From: Thermoflavifilum sp. | Lineage (GTDB): Bacteria > Bacteroidota > Bacteroidia > Chitinophagales > Chitinophagaceae | Length of the DNA stretch: 11,780 bases | Assembly: GCA_019683625.1 (NCBI GenBank) | Contig: JADGHY010000043.1 | Span: 1-11,780, forward strand | Direction: 5' to 3' | Part shown: piece after piece, positions 1 through 7,872 of the stretch | Layout of the letters: each line of letters starts with the position of its first letter | Numbering within the stretch: position 1 is the stretch's first letter | Made by a program: the position numbers and the translations under genes | The notes under the pieces: model-generated | Told to the model about the DNA's origin: nothing | The model's database searches: none | The model's input: only the letters and a program-made list of their open reading frames with translations

Positions 1-1267
1 GTACAGCTCCACGGGCATGCTGGCCTATAAGATGCAACATGGCCACAATGAATATTATTTATTCAAGCAGGTTTCGGTATTGTTATTTGGATTATTGATC
101 ATTTATCTTTCACATCGGGTACATTACATGTTTTATGCACGGGTAGCAAAAATTGGTGTGATTGTGGCTGTGCCGTTGTTGATTTATACTTTGTTGTTTG
201 GTTCGCATGTGAATGATGCCAGCAGATGGATCCGTCTGCCGGTGATTAATCTCACCTTTCAAACATCTGATTTTGCAAGGCTTGTATTGTTTATGTATGT
301 TTCGCTTCAGCTGGCCAGACATCAGGAAGTGATAAAAGATTTTCGCAAAGGCTACAAGCCGGTGTTGATGGCCATGCTGGTGATATGTGGATTAATTGCA
401 CCGGCAAATTTATCTACGGCATTATTGTTGGGAGCAAGTTGTTTGTTATTATGCTTTATCGGGCGCATTTCCATGAAACACCTCATGATCACCCTATTGA
501 TTGTGGTACTGCCTTTATTGCTGCTGATGGGCATTGCAGCGCTCACCTATCATCCTGATGATCAGCAACATAGCTCAGACAGCCGGAAGGAAGCCTGGTA
601 TGAGCGAGCCATTGAACACCTGGAAGGCAAGGGAAGGGTGGCCACATGGATTCATCGGGTGCAGGATTTTATGTATGCTTCGCATGAGGAGGCACCTTAT
701 CAGGTAGAACAAGCCAAAATTGCTATTGCCAGAGGTGGGTTGTTGGGTAAAGGTCCTGGAAATAGCATCCAGCGCAACTTTCTGCCCTATCCCTATTCTG
801 ATTTCATCTTTGCCATCATCGTGGAGGAATACGGACTGGCAGGGGCTGCCATGCTGGTGATGTTGTATCTGATCTTGTTGTTTCGTTGCATTCGTTTGTT
901 CAAAAAATGTCCTTATGCCTTTGGTTCATTTTTATGTATTGGTTTAAGTTTTACGCTTGTGATCCAGGCTTTTGCAAATATGGGTGTAGCCGTAAATCTG
1001 TTACCGGTAACAGGAGTTACCTTGCCGTTGGTAAGCATGGGTGGCTCTTCCATTTGGTTTACCAGCCTGTCCATCGGCATCATTTTAAGCGTAGCAAGGC
1101 ATATGCAGGAGCAGGAAGCATGGGAGCATCTTCATGCTCCTGCTTCAGCAGATGAACAAAGCTGGTTAGATCAAACGCCTGAGACTGAAGCCACATCATC
1201 TCAGATGGCTTTTGCGCAGGCATCTCCATCACAGCAGATGTTTGGGGTGCAGGGCCATGACACTTAA
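1..1267 (+). CDS. ftsW: FtsW, septal peptidoglycan glycosyltransferase (SEDS family), 5' partial
   Basis: FtsW polymerises lipid II into septal glycan strands in the inner membrane, working with a class B PBP. About 421 residues are visible. The reading frame is open to the left edge (Y-S-S-T-G precedes the ATG at 17), so that ATG is internal and the first membrane segment lies outside. Family marks seen are RWIRLP near 215-240, a PANLSTA motif matching the usual PDLGT region (about 400-425), and the large periplasmic loop ending in GNSIQRNFLP. Next comes SDFIFAIIVEE, whose Asp at 800-802 corresponds to the catalytic Asp of SEDS polymerases. The closing signature is LPVTGVTLPLVSMGGSS. Several hydrophobic spans fit the ten-helix fold. 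A polar, Ala/Gln/Ser-rich tail of about 50 residues follows the last helix, probably cytoplasmic. RodA is the alternative, but the murG-murC-ftsQAZ context favours FtsW. Confidence 0.95.
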   Translation, partial: YSSTGMLAYKMQHGHNEYYLFKQVSVLLFGLLIIYLSHRVHYMFYARVAKIGVIVAVPLLIYTLLFGSHVNDASRWIRLPVINLTFQTSDFARLVLFMYVSLQLARHQEVIKDFRKGYKPVLMAMLVICGLIAPANLSTALLLGASCLLLCFIGRISMKHLMITLLIVVLPLLLLMGIAALTYHPDDQQHSSDSRKEAWYERAIEHLEGKGRVATWIHRVQDFMYASHEEAPYQVEQAKIAIARGGLLGKGPGNSIQRNFLPYPYSDFIFAIIVEEYGLAGAAMLVMLYLILLFRCIRLFKKCPYAFGSFLCIGLSFTLVIQAFANMGVAVNLLPVTGVTLPLVSMGGSSIWFTSLSIGIILSVARHMQEQEAWEHLHAPASADEQSWLDQTPETEATSSQMAFAQASPSQQMFGVQGHDT

Positions 1268-1279
1268 TTGCGTAAACAC

Positions 1280-2395
1280 ATGGGCGAACAACATTTGTCA
1301 TATCGGATCATTGTGAGCGGTGGCGGCACGGGCGGACATATTTTCCCGGCCATTGCCATAGCACGTGCCCTTCAGCAGCAATGCCCCGATATACAAATTT
1401 TATTTGTGGGTGCAAAAGGTAAAATGGAAATGGAAAAAGTACCGCAGGCCGGCTATCCTATTCACGCACTCGACATCAGGGGCATGGATCGCAGCCATTG
1501 GTGGAAAAATATCATGCTACCTTATCTCATCCTGAAAAGTTTGGCTCAGGCAAGGCAAGTTTTAAGAACGTTTAAACCCCACGCCGTAGTGGGTGTGGGC
1601 GGATATGCCAGTTTCCCCATGTTGTTTGCTGCTCAACAGGCCGGGATTTACACCTTTATCCAGGAACAAAATTCTTTTGCCGGAAAGGCTAATCAGTGGC
1701 TCGGAAAGAAGGCTACCTGCATATTTGTGGCGTATGAAGGCATGGAAAAATTTTTCCCAAAACAAAAAATTGTGATCACGGGTAATCCGGTGAGGCAGGA
1801 TATTTTATTAACCCAAATGACCAGAGAGGAAGCCTGTCATTATTTTGGTTTAAATCCGCAATATCCCGTGGTACTTGTTGTAGGTGGCAGCCAGGGGGCT
1901 CATTCCATCAACAAAGCAATCCTCAAACAAGTAAAAGAATTGGTTACCCGGCATATTCAGCTTATCTGGCAAACAGGCAAACGGGATTATGCTGAAATCC
2001 AACAACAAGCGGGACAGCTCTCCGGAATTGAGGTGATGCCTTTTATTCAGGAGATGGGCAAAGCTTATGCTGCAGCCGATGTGGTGGTATCAAGAGCCGG
2101 AGCCATTGCCATTGCTGAATTGTCTGTGATGCAGAAGCCAGCCATCCTGGTGCCTTTTCCTTATGCAGCCGAAGATCATCAAACCCATAATGCACAAATG
2201 TTGGTGCGGGATCAGGCTGCCTGGATGGTTAGCGATGATGAGGCAGGAGAAAAACTGGTGCCGGCTATCATGGCGTTATGCGCTGATGAAGAAAAACGAA
2301 AAAGTTTGTCTGCGCATATTGCCAAATGGGCAATAAGAGATGCGGATCAGCAGATAGCCAGAAACATATTGAATGTGTTGCAACATGAACATTAA
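1280..2395 (+). CDS. murG: MurG, UDP-GlcNAc:undecaprenyl-PP-MurNAc-pentapeptide GlcNAc transferase
   Basis: MurG adds GlcNAc to lipid I to make lipid II at the cytoplasmic face of the membrane (GT28, GT-B fold). Counting from the ATG at 1280, the protein is 371 residues, a normal length. The N-terminal glycine loop GGGTGGH is at 14-20 and GVGGYASFP at about 105-113. The second nucleotide-binding loop VGGSQGA is at 201-207, and the UDP-GlcNAc site SRAGAIAIAEL at 271-281 contains the conserved Glu280. The PFPYAAEDHQ segment is at about 292-301. A TTG at 1268 directly after the ftsW stop would add four residues. I prefer the ATG, because the protein then begins just before the first beta strand. 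The gap to ftsW is 12 bases and to murC 20 bases, consistent with one transcript. Confidence 0.96.
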   Translation: MGEQHLSYRIIVSGGGTGGHIFPAIAIARALQQQCPDIQILFVGAKGKMEMEKVPQAGYPIHALDIRGMDRSHWWKNIMLPYLILKSLAQARQVLRTFKPHAVVGVGGYASFPMLFAAQQAGIYTFIQEQNSFAGKANQWLGKKATCIFVAYEGMEKFFPKQKIVITGNPVRQDILLTQMTREEACHYFGLNPQYPVVLVVGGSQGAHSINKAILKQVKELVTRHIQLIWQTGKRDYAEIQQQAGQLSGIEVMPFIQEMGKAYAAADVVVSRAGAIAIAELSVMQKPAILVPFPYAAEDHQTHNAQMLVRDQAAWMVSDDEAGEKLVPAIMALCADEEKRKSLSAHIAKWAIRDADQQIARNILNVLQHEH

Positions 2396-2415
2396 AATTT
2401 ATCTACACTTCACAA

Positions 2416-3792
2416 ATGAAAATGCAGGATATAGAAATTAAACGGATGTATTTCATTGGCATTGGCGGCATTGGTATGAGCGCGCTGGCCCGCTATTTCC
2501 ATGAACAGGGTGTTAGCGTGAGCGGATATGATCGTACGCCGTCGGCATTATGCCGTGAGCTGGAACAAGAAGGCATATCTGTTCATTATGATGAAGATAT
2601 CCATGCCATAGATCACCACGCCGATGTAGTAGTATATACACCCGCTATTCCGCCCGATCATGCTGAATTGCTGTATTACCAGCATCATGGCTATCGGGTG
2701 TATAAACGCAGCGAAATATTAGGGATGATTTGTGCCTCTATGACCACGATAGCTGTTGCGGGTACCCATGGCAAGACCACCACAACCACATTAATTGCGC
2801 ATATTCTCAGGCATTGCGGAAGAACCTCGTATACGTTTTTAGGAGGTATTTCTGCCAATTATCATACCAATTACTGGAAGGGAGTGGAGCCTATTGCAGT
2901 CGTGGAAGCAGATGAATATGATCGTTCCTTTCTGCATTTGCAACCTTATATTGCTGTGATTACAGCCATTGACCCTGACCATCTGGATGTATATGGAACC
3001 GCTGAAGCCATGCAGGAAGCGTATTTTCAATTTGCTTATCGGTTGAAACCAGGTGGATGTTTGATTTATCATAAAGGTATGGCGCATGAAGAAAAATGGG
3101 AGGAAATAGCAACATGGAGTTATCATCTTGACAATCGGAAGGCGGATTTTTATGCCCTGAATATTCGCATCAATCAAGGTATTTATTATTTCGACGTACA
3201 GGCACCTGATGTGTTCATAGAAGATTTGTGCATACAAACAGGCGGGATATATAATGTGGAGAATGCAGTGGCTGCTATTGCTGTGGCCAGGCAGTTGGGC
3301 GTGAATACCGCTCAGATTCGTGAAGCACTTTATATGTTTAAGGGTGTAAAACGCCGTTTTGAGTACATTTTAAAACGAGCAGATGTTGTATTCATTGACG
3401 ATTATGCCCATCATCCCCAGGAATTAAAAGCGTTGCTGACCAGTATCAGAGTATTGTATCCGGAACGGATGGTGAACATTGCCTTTCAGCCTCATTTGTA
3501 CAGCCGCACGCGCGATCTGGCCGCAGAATTTGCTGCCAGCCTGGATCTGGCAGATCGGGTATGGCTTTTGCCGATTTATCCGGCGCGCGAATTACCCATT
3601 CCGGGTGTGAGCAGCGAGCTTATTCGGGACGCCATGCAAAAGGCAAAAGTGAGCTGTGTAAATAAAAAAGAATTGATTGAGGAGATTGCCAGGGAAAGGC
3701 CATCGCTGTTTATTACTGCAGGAGCTGGGGATATTGATCAGTTGATTCCAGAGATTGTACAGGTTTATGAACAAACTTCTTATGCAGCATAG
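2416..3792 (+). CDS. murC: MurC, UDP-N-acetylmuramate--L-alanine ligase
   Basis: MurC is the ATP-dependent cytoplasmic ligase that adds L-Ala to UDP-MurNAc, the first amino acid of the stem peptide. The 458 residues show the full Mur ligase plan. The N-terminal Rossmann loop GIGGIGMSALA is at 15-25 and binds the UDP substrate. The ATP P-loop GTHGKTTTT is at 116-124. EADEYDRSFL (164-173) and DPDHLDVYG (187-195) provide metal-binding acidic and His residues. YNVENAVAA is at 279-287, KRRF at 312-315, and the C-terminal domain motif DDYAHHPQE at 328-336. EADEYDxSFL together with GIGGIGMS separates MurC from MurD, MurE and MurF. An Mpl-type ligase is less likely given the position in the dcw cluster. 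The start ATG at 2416 is well placed. The 3' end overlaps ftsQ. Confidence 0.96.
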   Translation: MKMQDIEIKRMYFIGIGGIGMSALARYFHEQGVSVSGYDRTPSALCRELEQEGISVHYDEDIHAIDHHADVVVYTPAIPPDHAELLYYQHHGYRVYKRSEILGMICASMTTIAVAGTHGKTTTTTLIAHILRHCGRTSYTFLGGISANYHTNYWKGVEPIAVVEADEYDRSFLHLQPYIAVITAIDPDHLDVYGTAEAMQEAYFQFAYRLKPGGCLIYHKGMAHEEKWEEIATWSYHLDNRKADFYALNIRINQGIYYFDVQAPDVFIEDLCIQTGGIYNVENAVAAIAVARQLGVNTAQIREALYMFKGVKRRFEYILKRADVVFIDDYAHHPQELKALLTSIRVLYPERMVNIAFQPHLYSRTRDLAAEFAASLDLADRVWLLPIYPARELPIPGVSSELIRDAMQKAKVSCVNKKELIEEIARERPSLFITAGAGDIDQLIPEIVQVYEQTSYAA

Positions 3793-4687
3793 GCAGCGTT
3801 CATATCGCACATATATCGGGTGGTTGGTGGCAAGCCTGTTGCTTTCAGCCATCCTGGTGGTGTTGTTTGTATTTGCTGCTCGTTTAAATCAACAGCAAAT
3901 TTGCAAGGGTATTGTGATAGAACATATCCATACAGATAATCATCCAAAATTTATTTCCATTGCCGATATTTCAAAAACTGTTCATGCTTTTCATCCAGAG
4001 GGGAAACCTTTGCACCAAATTGATTTGCATGCCATGGAGCAGGCATTGCAACAAAACCCCTGGATGCAGCATGTGATGTTGTTTTTCGATGCCCATGGCA
4101 AGCTGCATGTGCGCTATGCACAAAAATCACCCGTATTGTTGATATATACCAGAAATGGCCAATCATTTTATATAGACAAAGAAGGGGATAGAATACCTGT
4201 TTCAGACAGATATCATCCCGATGTGCCCATTGTAACGGGATGGTTTTCATCTAATCTTCAGCGGGATTCTGTTTGGATTACTCGGCTCCTGCAAATTGGT
4301 CTCAAACTTATGGATGATGATTTCTGGAACGCACAGGTGCAGCAGATTGACATTCAACCAGATGGCAGCATGGTGTTGATTCCCACTGTAGGTCCCGTGA
4401 TTCAGTTGGGAAATGCAGCACGATTTGACTTGCAGTGTAAAGTATTGCGTGCATTTTATGAACAGGTGTTGCTAAAGGGTTATATGCAGCTGTATGATAC
4501 CGTAGATGTGTCGGTTCCTTCGCAAATCATGGCCATCCGTAAACCCTTACCCGGAAATATGCAGATGCAACCGGTGCAATTTGCACACAAGGATACCAGC
4601 AGCCAGTCAGCATCAATTGCCTTGATGCAAACCACAGAAAAAAAATCCATGATTATTCGTCATACACCAAAACCTTTGATACCATGA
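3767..4687 (+). CDS. ftsQ: FtsQ/DivIB-type cell division protein
   Basis: FtsQ is a bitopic divisome protein that links early and late division proteins in the periplasm. From the ATG at 3767 it is 306 residues. A short basic N-terminus is followed by one membrane segment at about 16-38, then a periplasmic region. The region QNPWMQHVMLFFD (about 96-108), with YAQKSPVLLIYTRNG, FYIDKEGDRIPVSD and PDVPIVTGW up to 159, is the typical Bacteroidota FtsQ core. VDVSVPSQIMAIRK ends it near 259, leaving a polar tail of about 45 residues. The start is uncertain. ATG 3767 overlaps murC by 26 bases and ATG 3782 by 11, while a TTG at 3755 is less likely. The stop overlaps the ftsA start as ATGA, implying translational coupling. 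No separate POTRA motif is obvious by eye, which is usual for this divergent family. Confidence 0.88.
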   Translation: MNKLLMQHRQRSYRTYIGWLVASLLLSAILVVLFVFAARLNQQQICKGIVIEHIHTDNHPKFISIADISKTVHAFHPEGKPLHQIDLHAMEQALQQNPWMQHVMLFFDAHGKLHVRYAQKSPVLLIYTRNGQSFYIDKEGDRIPVSDRYHPDVPIVTGWFSSNLQRDSVWITRLLQIGLKLMDDDFWNAQVQQIDIQPDGSMVLIPTVGPVIQLGNAARFDLQCKVLRAFYEQVLLKGYMQLYDTVDVSVPSQIMAIRKPLPGNMQMQPVQFAHKDTSSQSASIALMQTTEKKSMIIRHTPKPLIP

Positions 4688-6054
4688 GCAAATCATCACC
4701 CATCATTGTCGGACTTGATATAGGCACTACAAAAATTGCAGTGATTGCCGGCAGAAAAAATGAATTTGGCAAACTTGAAATATTAGGATTTGGAAAGGCC
4801 GATTCGTTTGGTGTGCAACACGGCATGGTGTTAAATATTGAGCAAACAATCAAAGCTATTCGGGAGGCCCTACAGCGCTGTTATGCTTCCAACCCCGATT
4901 TGGTGATTGAAGAAGTGTATGTGGGTATTGCCGGCCAACACATTCAAAGCCTGCAAACACGGGGAGAAAGGATCCGGAAGGATACTGAATCGGAAATATC
5001 CAAAGAAGAAGTAGAACAAATGATTCAGGAACAGTATAAATCCTATATTCCTACCGGAGATCAGATTATTGATGTGATTCCGCAGGAGTTTTCAGTTGAT
5101 CAATATCAAAATATTACCAATCCGGTAGGATATTCGGGAATAAAAATTGGCGCCAGTTTTCATATCATCACCGGAAATAAACTGGCGATTCGGAATATTT
5201 ATCGCAGTGTAGAAAAAGCAGGCTTACGTGTCAAAGATCTGGTGTTGCAGCCATTGGCTTCGGCGGCGGCTGTGATGTGCGATCAGGATCTGGAAGCCGG
5301 GGTGGCCATAGTGGATATTGGCGGAGGCACTACCGATATGGCCGTTTTTTACGAAGGCGTGTTGCGGCAAACGGTAGTCATTCCCTATGGAGGCGAAAAC
5401 ATCACCAATGATATCAAGAATGGATTAGGCGTATTGCGCACACAGGCCGAGCAGATGAAAGTACAGTTTGGCTCTGCCCTTGCCGATGAAGCCAAAAGCA
5501 ATGCCTACATCACCATTCCCGGCTTACGTGGTCAGCAACCCCGGGAGATTTCCGTGAAAAATCTGGCTCATATTATTCAGGCCCGCATGCAGGAAATCCT
5601 CGATTTTGTGATGTATCACCTGCGACAGATAGGGCTGGACAGCAAATATTTAAATGGTGGCATTATCCTTACTGGTGGCGGATCTCAGCTTAAACATCTC
5701 ATCCAGCTCACCGAATATGTGACGGGCCTTAGTGCCAGAATCGGCTATCCGAATGAGCATCTGGCAAGTGGGCATCCGGAGGAACTGGCACGTCCGATGT
5801 ATGCTACTTGTATAGGCCTGATCTTAAAAGGTTTGCATGATTATGAGAATGCTCCGGAAGCCTTTGCATCCAACTTCATTCCGGTGAATACATTGAAAAA
5901 TGAGCAACCTGCCCGGCCTGCAGCACAGGCCGAGCCTACCCAGAGGGAAGAAAGACAAGTGATGTCTAGAAACAATCGCCTGCGGGCATTTCTGGATAGT
6001 ATCAAATCGGGTATCATTGAATTATTCCGGGATGAAGAAGATAAAACCATATAG
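4684..6054 (+). CDS. ftsA: FtsA, actin-like membrane anchor of the Z ring
   Basis: FtsA binds ATP, polymerises on the inner membrane and tethers FtsZ while recruiting late divisome proteins. The 456 residues carry the actin-fold signatures. Phosphate-1 loop GLDIGTTK is at 10-17, phosphate-2 VDIGGGTTD at 210-218, and the adenosine motif GGIILTGGGSQL at 325-336. The FtsA-specific 1C domain lies at about 85-165, including IPQEFSVDQYQNITNPVGYSG. A Pro/Ala/Gln-rich linker (about 400-427) leads to a probable amphipathic membrane-targeting helix at about 431-449, with RLRAFLDSIKSGIIELF as its core. This C-terminal helix is the known anchor in FtsA and argues against a MreB or DnaK relative. The start ATG lies inside the ftsQ stop (ATGA). 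Confidence 0.96.
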   Translation: MSKSSPIIVGLDIGTTKIAVIAGRKNEFGKLEILGFGKADSFGVQHGMVLNIEQTIKAIREALQRCYASNPDLVIEEVYVGIAGQHIQSLQTRGERIRKDTESEISKEEVEQMIQEQYKSYIPTGDQIIDVIPQEFSVDQYQNITNPVGYSGIKIGASFHIITGNKLAIRNIYRSVEKAGLRVKDLVLQPLASAAAVMCDQDLEAGVAIVDIGGGTTDMAVFYEGVLRQTVVIPYGGENITNDIKNGLGVLRTQAEQMKVQFGSALADEAKSNAYITIPGLRGQQPREISVKNLAHIIQARMQEILDFVMYHLRQIGLDSKYLNGGIILTGGGSQLKHLIQLTEYVTGLSARIGYPNEHLASGHPEELARPMYATCIGLILKGLHDYENAPEAFASNFIPVNTLKNEQPARPAAQAEPTQREERQVMSRNNRLRAFLDSIKSGIIELFRDEEDKTI

Positions 6055-6123
6055 TTGTCGGTAAAAAACATCCATACAGCAGCATAAACCCAAAAAATAG
6101 TATTCACCTAAAAACGAAACATC

Positions 6124-7770
6124 ATGGAATTCGATCTCCCCAAGGGAAAGTCCTCCATCATCAAAGTCATCGGTATTGGTGGAGGCGGCAGCAATGCGGT
6201 AAACTATATGTATAGCTTAGGCATTGAAGGCGTAGATTTTATTGTCTGCAATACGGATGCGCAGGCATTAGCCAACAGCCCGGTACCCAACAAAATTCAG
6301 CTGGGGCCTTCGCTCACGCAGGGGCTGGGTGCAGGCGCAAACCCCGAAATCGGCAAACAGGCAACGGAAGAATCGCTTGAAGAAATTAAGCGCATCCTGG
6401 AAGTGAACACCAAAATGGTATTCATCACTGCCGGTATGGGAGGCGGTACCGGCACGGGTGGTGCGCCCATCGTGGCCAAAATATGCCGGGAATTGGGCAT
6501 CCTTACGGTAGGCATCGTCACCACACCTTTCTCTTATGAAGGCCGGCGACGCATGCAGCAAGCCGAGATAGGCATCCAAAATCTCAAAGCATACACGGAT
6601 ACCTTGTTGATTATTTCAAACGACAAAATGCGTCATCAGTTTGGCAACCTGCCTTTCAAGTTAGCCTTTGCCAAAGCCGATAATATTCTGGCAATTGCCG
6701 CGAAATGTATCACGGATGTCATTAACCATCATGGCCATATCAATGTGGACTTTGCCGATGTATGTACCGCCATGCGCAATGGAGGTGTGGCCATCCTGGG
6801 ATCGGCCACAGCAAGCGGGGAAAACCGGGCACAGCAGGCCATTGAAATGGCCCTGAATTCACCTTTGTTAAATGACAATGATATCCATGGTGCAAAATGG
6901 GTGCTGCTCAACATCACTTCTTCCGAAGGTGAATATGAACATACCATCGATGAGATGGATATCATCCAATCTTATGTTCAGGCACAGGCAGGTGATGCCT
7001 GTGATGTGATTCTGGGTGTGGGGTATGACTCCTCGCTGGGCGATCAAATCGGGGTAACCATTATTGCAACGGGATTCGAACAAAAACCACTTCACCAGTT
7101 TCGGGAAAAAGAACCACTGAAATCAGCAGAGCCCAAAATTGTGATGGAGCTGGGGAAAAAAGATGAAGAGAAAAAACTCTGGGGTTCACAACCCGCTGAA
7201 AATCCGGAAAAAGAGGCCCTGGCTCCTCGTCTGGTGGATCCGGAAGAGCAAACTATACAACCCGCTAAGCCGGCTTCGCCAGAGATGTTGAGTCTTTTCG
7301 ATGAACCCGTGGCACCGAAGCCGCAACAGCAAAGCATCCATTCCACACAGTCTGGTAGCACACGCATCTATGCTCAACCGCCCTCAGCCAAGTCTAAGCC
7401 GGCATTTGCATCGGAACAATCGCCCCCAGAGCAGTCTGGAGAAATGAAGCTGGTGTATAAGGATGAGCCGTCAACACCTGCCCCGGCTATCCCACAAGAA
7501 AAGGAAGAAAACCTGCAAGACCCGGAAGCCTGCTCAAAAGAATACGAACGCATGAAAAGGCTCAAGCAACTCAGCTATTTGTCGTCACCAGCCTCAGAAA
7601 TTGAAGAGATCCCGGCTTTTATTCGGCGCGGAGTGTCGGTAAATCCCACCCCATTGCCCGAGGATCCGCATCAGCTCTCCGGATTCAGCATACAACCTGA
7701 TCCGCAGGGGCAAAACAGATCATCTATCAGCACCTTAAATACTTTTTTAGATGGGAAAAAGCCCGACTGA
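6124..7770 (+). CDS. ftsZ: FtsZ, tubulin-like GTPase forming the division ring
   Basis: FtsZ polymerises with GTP into the cytokinetic ring under the membrane. The GTPase and polymerisation domains cover about 1-320. The early glycine loop GIGGGGSNAV is at 17-26, the tubulin signature GMGGGTGTG at 104-112, and the T7 loop NVDFADV at 207-213 holds catalytic Asp209 and Asp212. At 548 residues it is much longer than the roughly 380 of E. coli. A disordered, Pro/Glu/Gln/Ser-rich linker runs from about 321 to 494. The conserved C-terminal peptide EIPAFIRRGV is at 495-504, and about 44 more residues end in FLDGKKPD. An extended tail after the peptide is, as I recall, a trait of Bacteroidota FtsZ. 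The 69-base leader after ftsA shows no clear promoter. A terminator follows 27 bases after the stop. Confidence 0.97.
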   Translation: MEFDLPKGKSSIIKVIGIGGGGSNAVNYMYSLGIEGVDFIVCNTDAQALANSPVPNKIQLGPSLTQGLGAGANPEIGKQATEESLEEIKRILEVNTKMVFITAGMGGGTGTGGAPIVAKICRELGILTVGIVTTPFSYEGRRRMQQAEIGIQNLKAYTDTLLIISNDKMRHQFGNLPFKLAFAKADNILAIAAKCITDVINHHGHINVDFADVCTAMRNGGVAILGSATASGENRAQQAIEMALNSPLLNDNDIHGAKWVLLNITSSEGEYEHTIDEMDIIQSYVQAQAGDACDVILGVGYDSSLGDQIGVTIIATGFEQKPLHQFREKEPLKSAEPKIVMELGKKDEEKKLWGSQPAENPEKEALAPRLVDPEEQTIQPAKPASPEMLSLFDEPVAPKPQQQSIHSTQSGSTRIYAQPPSAKSKPAFASEQSPPEQSGEMKLVYKDEPSTPAPAIPQEKEENLQDPEACSKEYERMKRLKQLSYLSSPASEIEEIPAFIRRGVSVNPTPLPEDPHQLSGFSIQPDPQGQNRSSISTLNTFLDGKKPD

Positions 7771-7797
7771 GCAACGGCAAGCAGGCATTTTCAACGC

Positions 7798-7827
7798 AAT
7801 CCCGGGATCTTCCCGGGATTTTCCTTT
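7798..7827 (+). terminator. Rho-independent terminator of the ftsZ-ending operon
   Basis: A perfect 10-bp inverted repeat AATCCCGGGA (7798-7807) and TCCCGGGATT (7811-7820) encloses a three-base loop TCT. It is followed by the T-rich run TTCCTTTATT. It sits 27 bases after the ftsZ stop codon and no other gene intervenes. The stem is GC-rich and the 3' tract is U-rich though broken by CC, so strong termination of the dcw transcript is expected. The arms contain CCCGGG, so the structure is symmetric, but the T-tract lies only on the + strand side. Confidence 0.88.
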
Positions 7828-7853
7828 ATTCTATACACATCTCCTAACTTTGC
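7825..7853 (+). promoter_or_regulatory. Bacteroidota-type promoter for kup
   Basis: TAACTTTG at 7845-7852 is a perfect match to the TAnnTTTG -7 element used by the primary sigma factor of Bacteroidota. A TTTA at 7825-7828, inside the T-tract of the preceding terminator, lies 16 bases upstream and could serve as a weak -33 (TTTG-like) element. Transcription would be expected to start around 7858-7860. That is only about 13-15 bases before the TTG candidate start of kup or about 28-30 bases before the GTG candidate. The motif match is seen directly; the start site is inferred. Confidence 0.65.
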
Positions 7854-7872
7854 ACATGGTTTTACCAAAATA

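Noticed and set aside
5915..5931. Inverted repeat GGCCTG/CAGGCC in ftsA
   Set aside because: Only 6 bp, inside the Ala/Pro-rich linker codons, with no T-tract; best explained by coding composition.
6055..6123. A dedicated ftsZ promoter in the 69-base gap after ftsA
   Set aside because: No TAnnTTTG match is present on the + strand in the gap; only a seven-of-eight match (TATAGTTG) lies across the ftsA stop.
6268..6579. Minus-strand open frames within ftsZ, and similar ones in murC, ftsQ and kup
   Set aside because: They lie wholly inside well-conserved genes, have Cys/His/Ser-rich sequences without recognisable motifs, and have no upstream signals.
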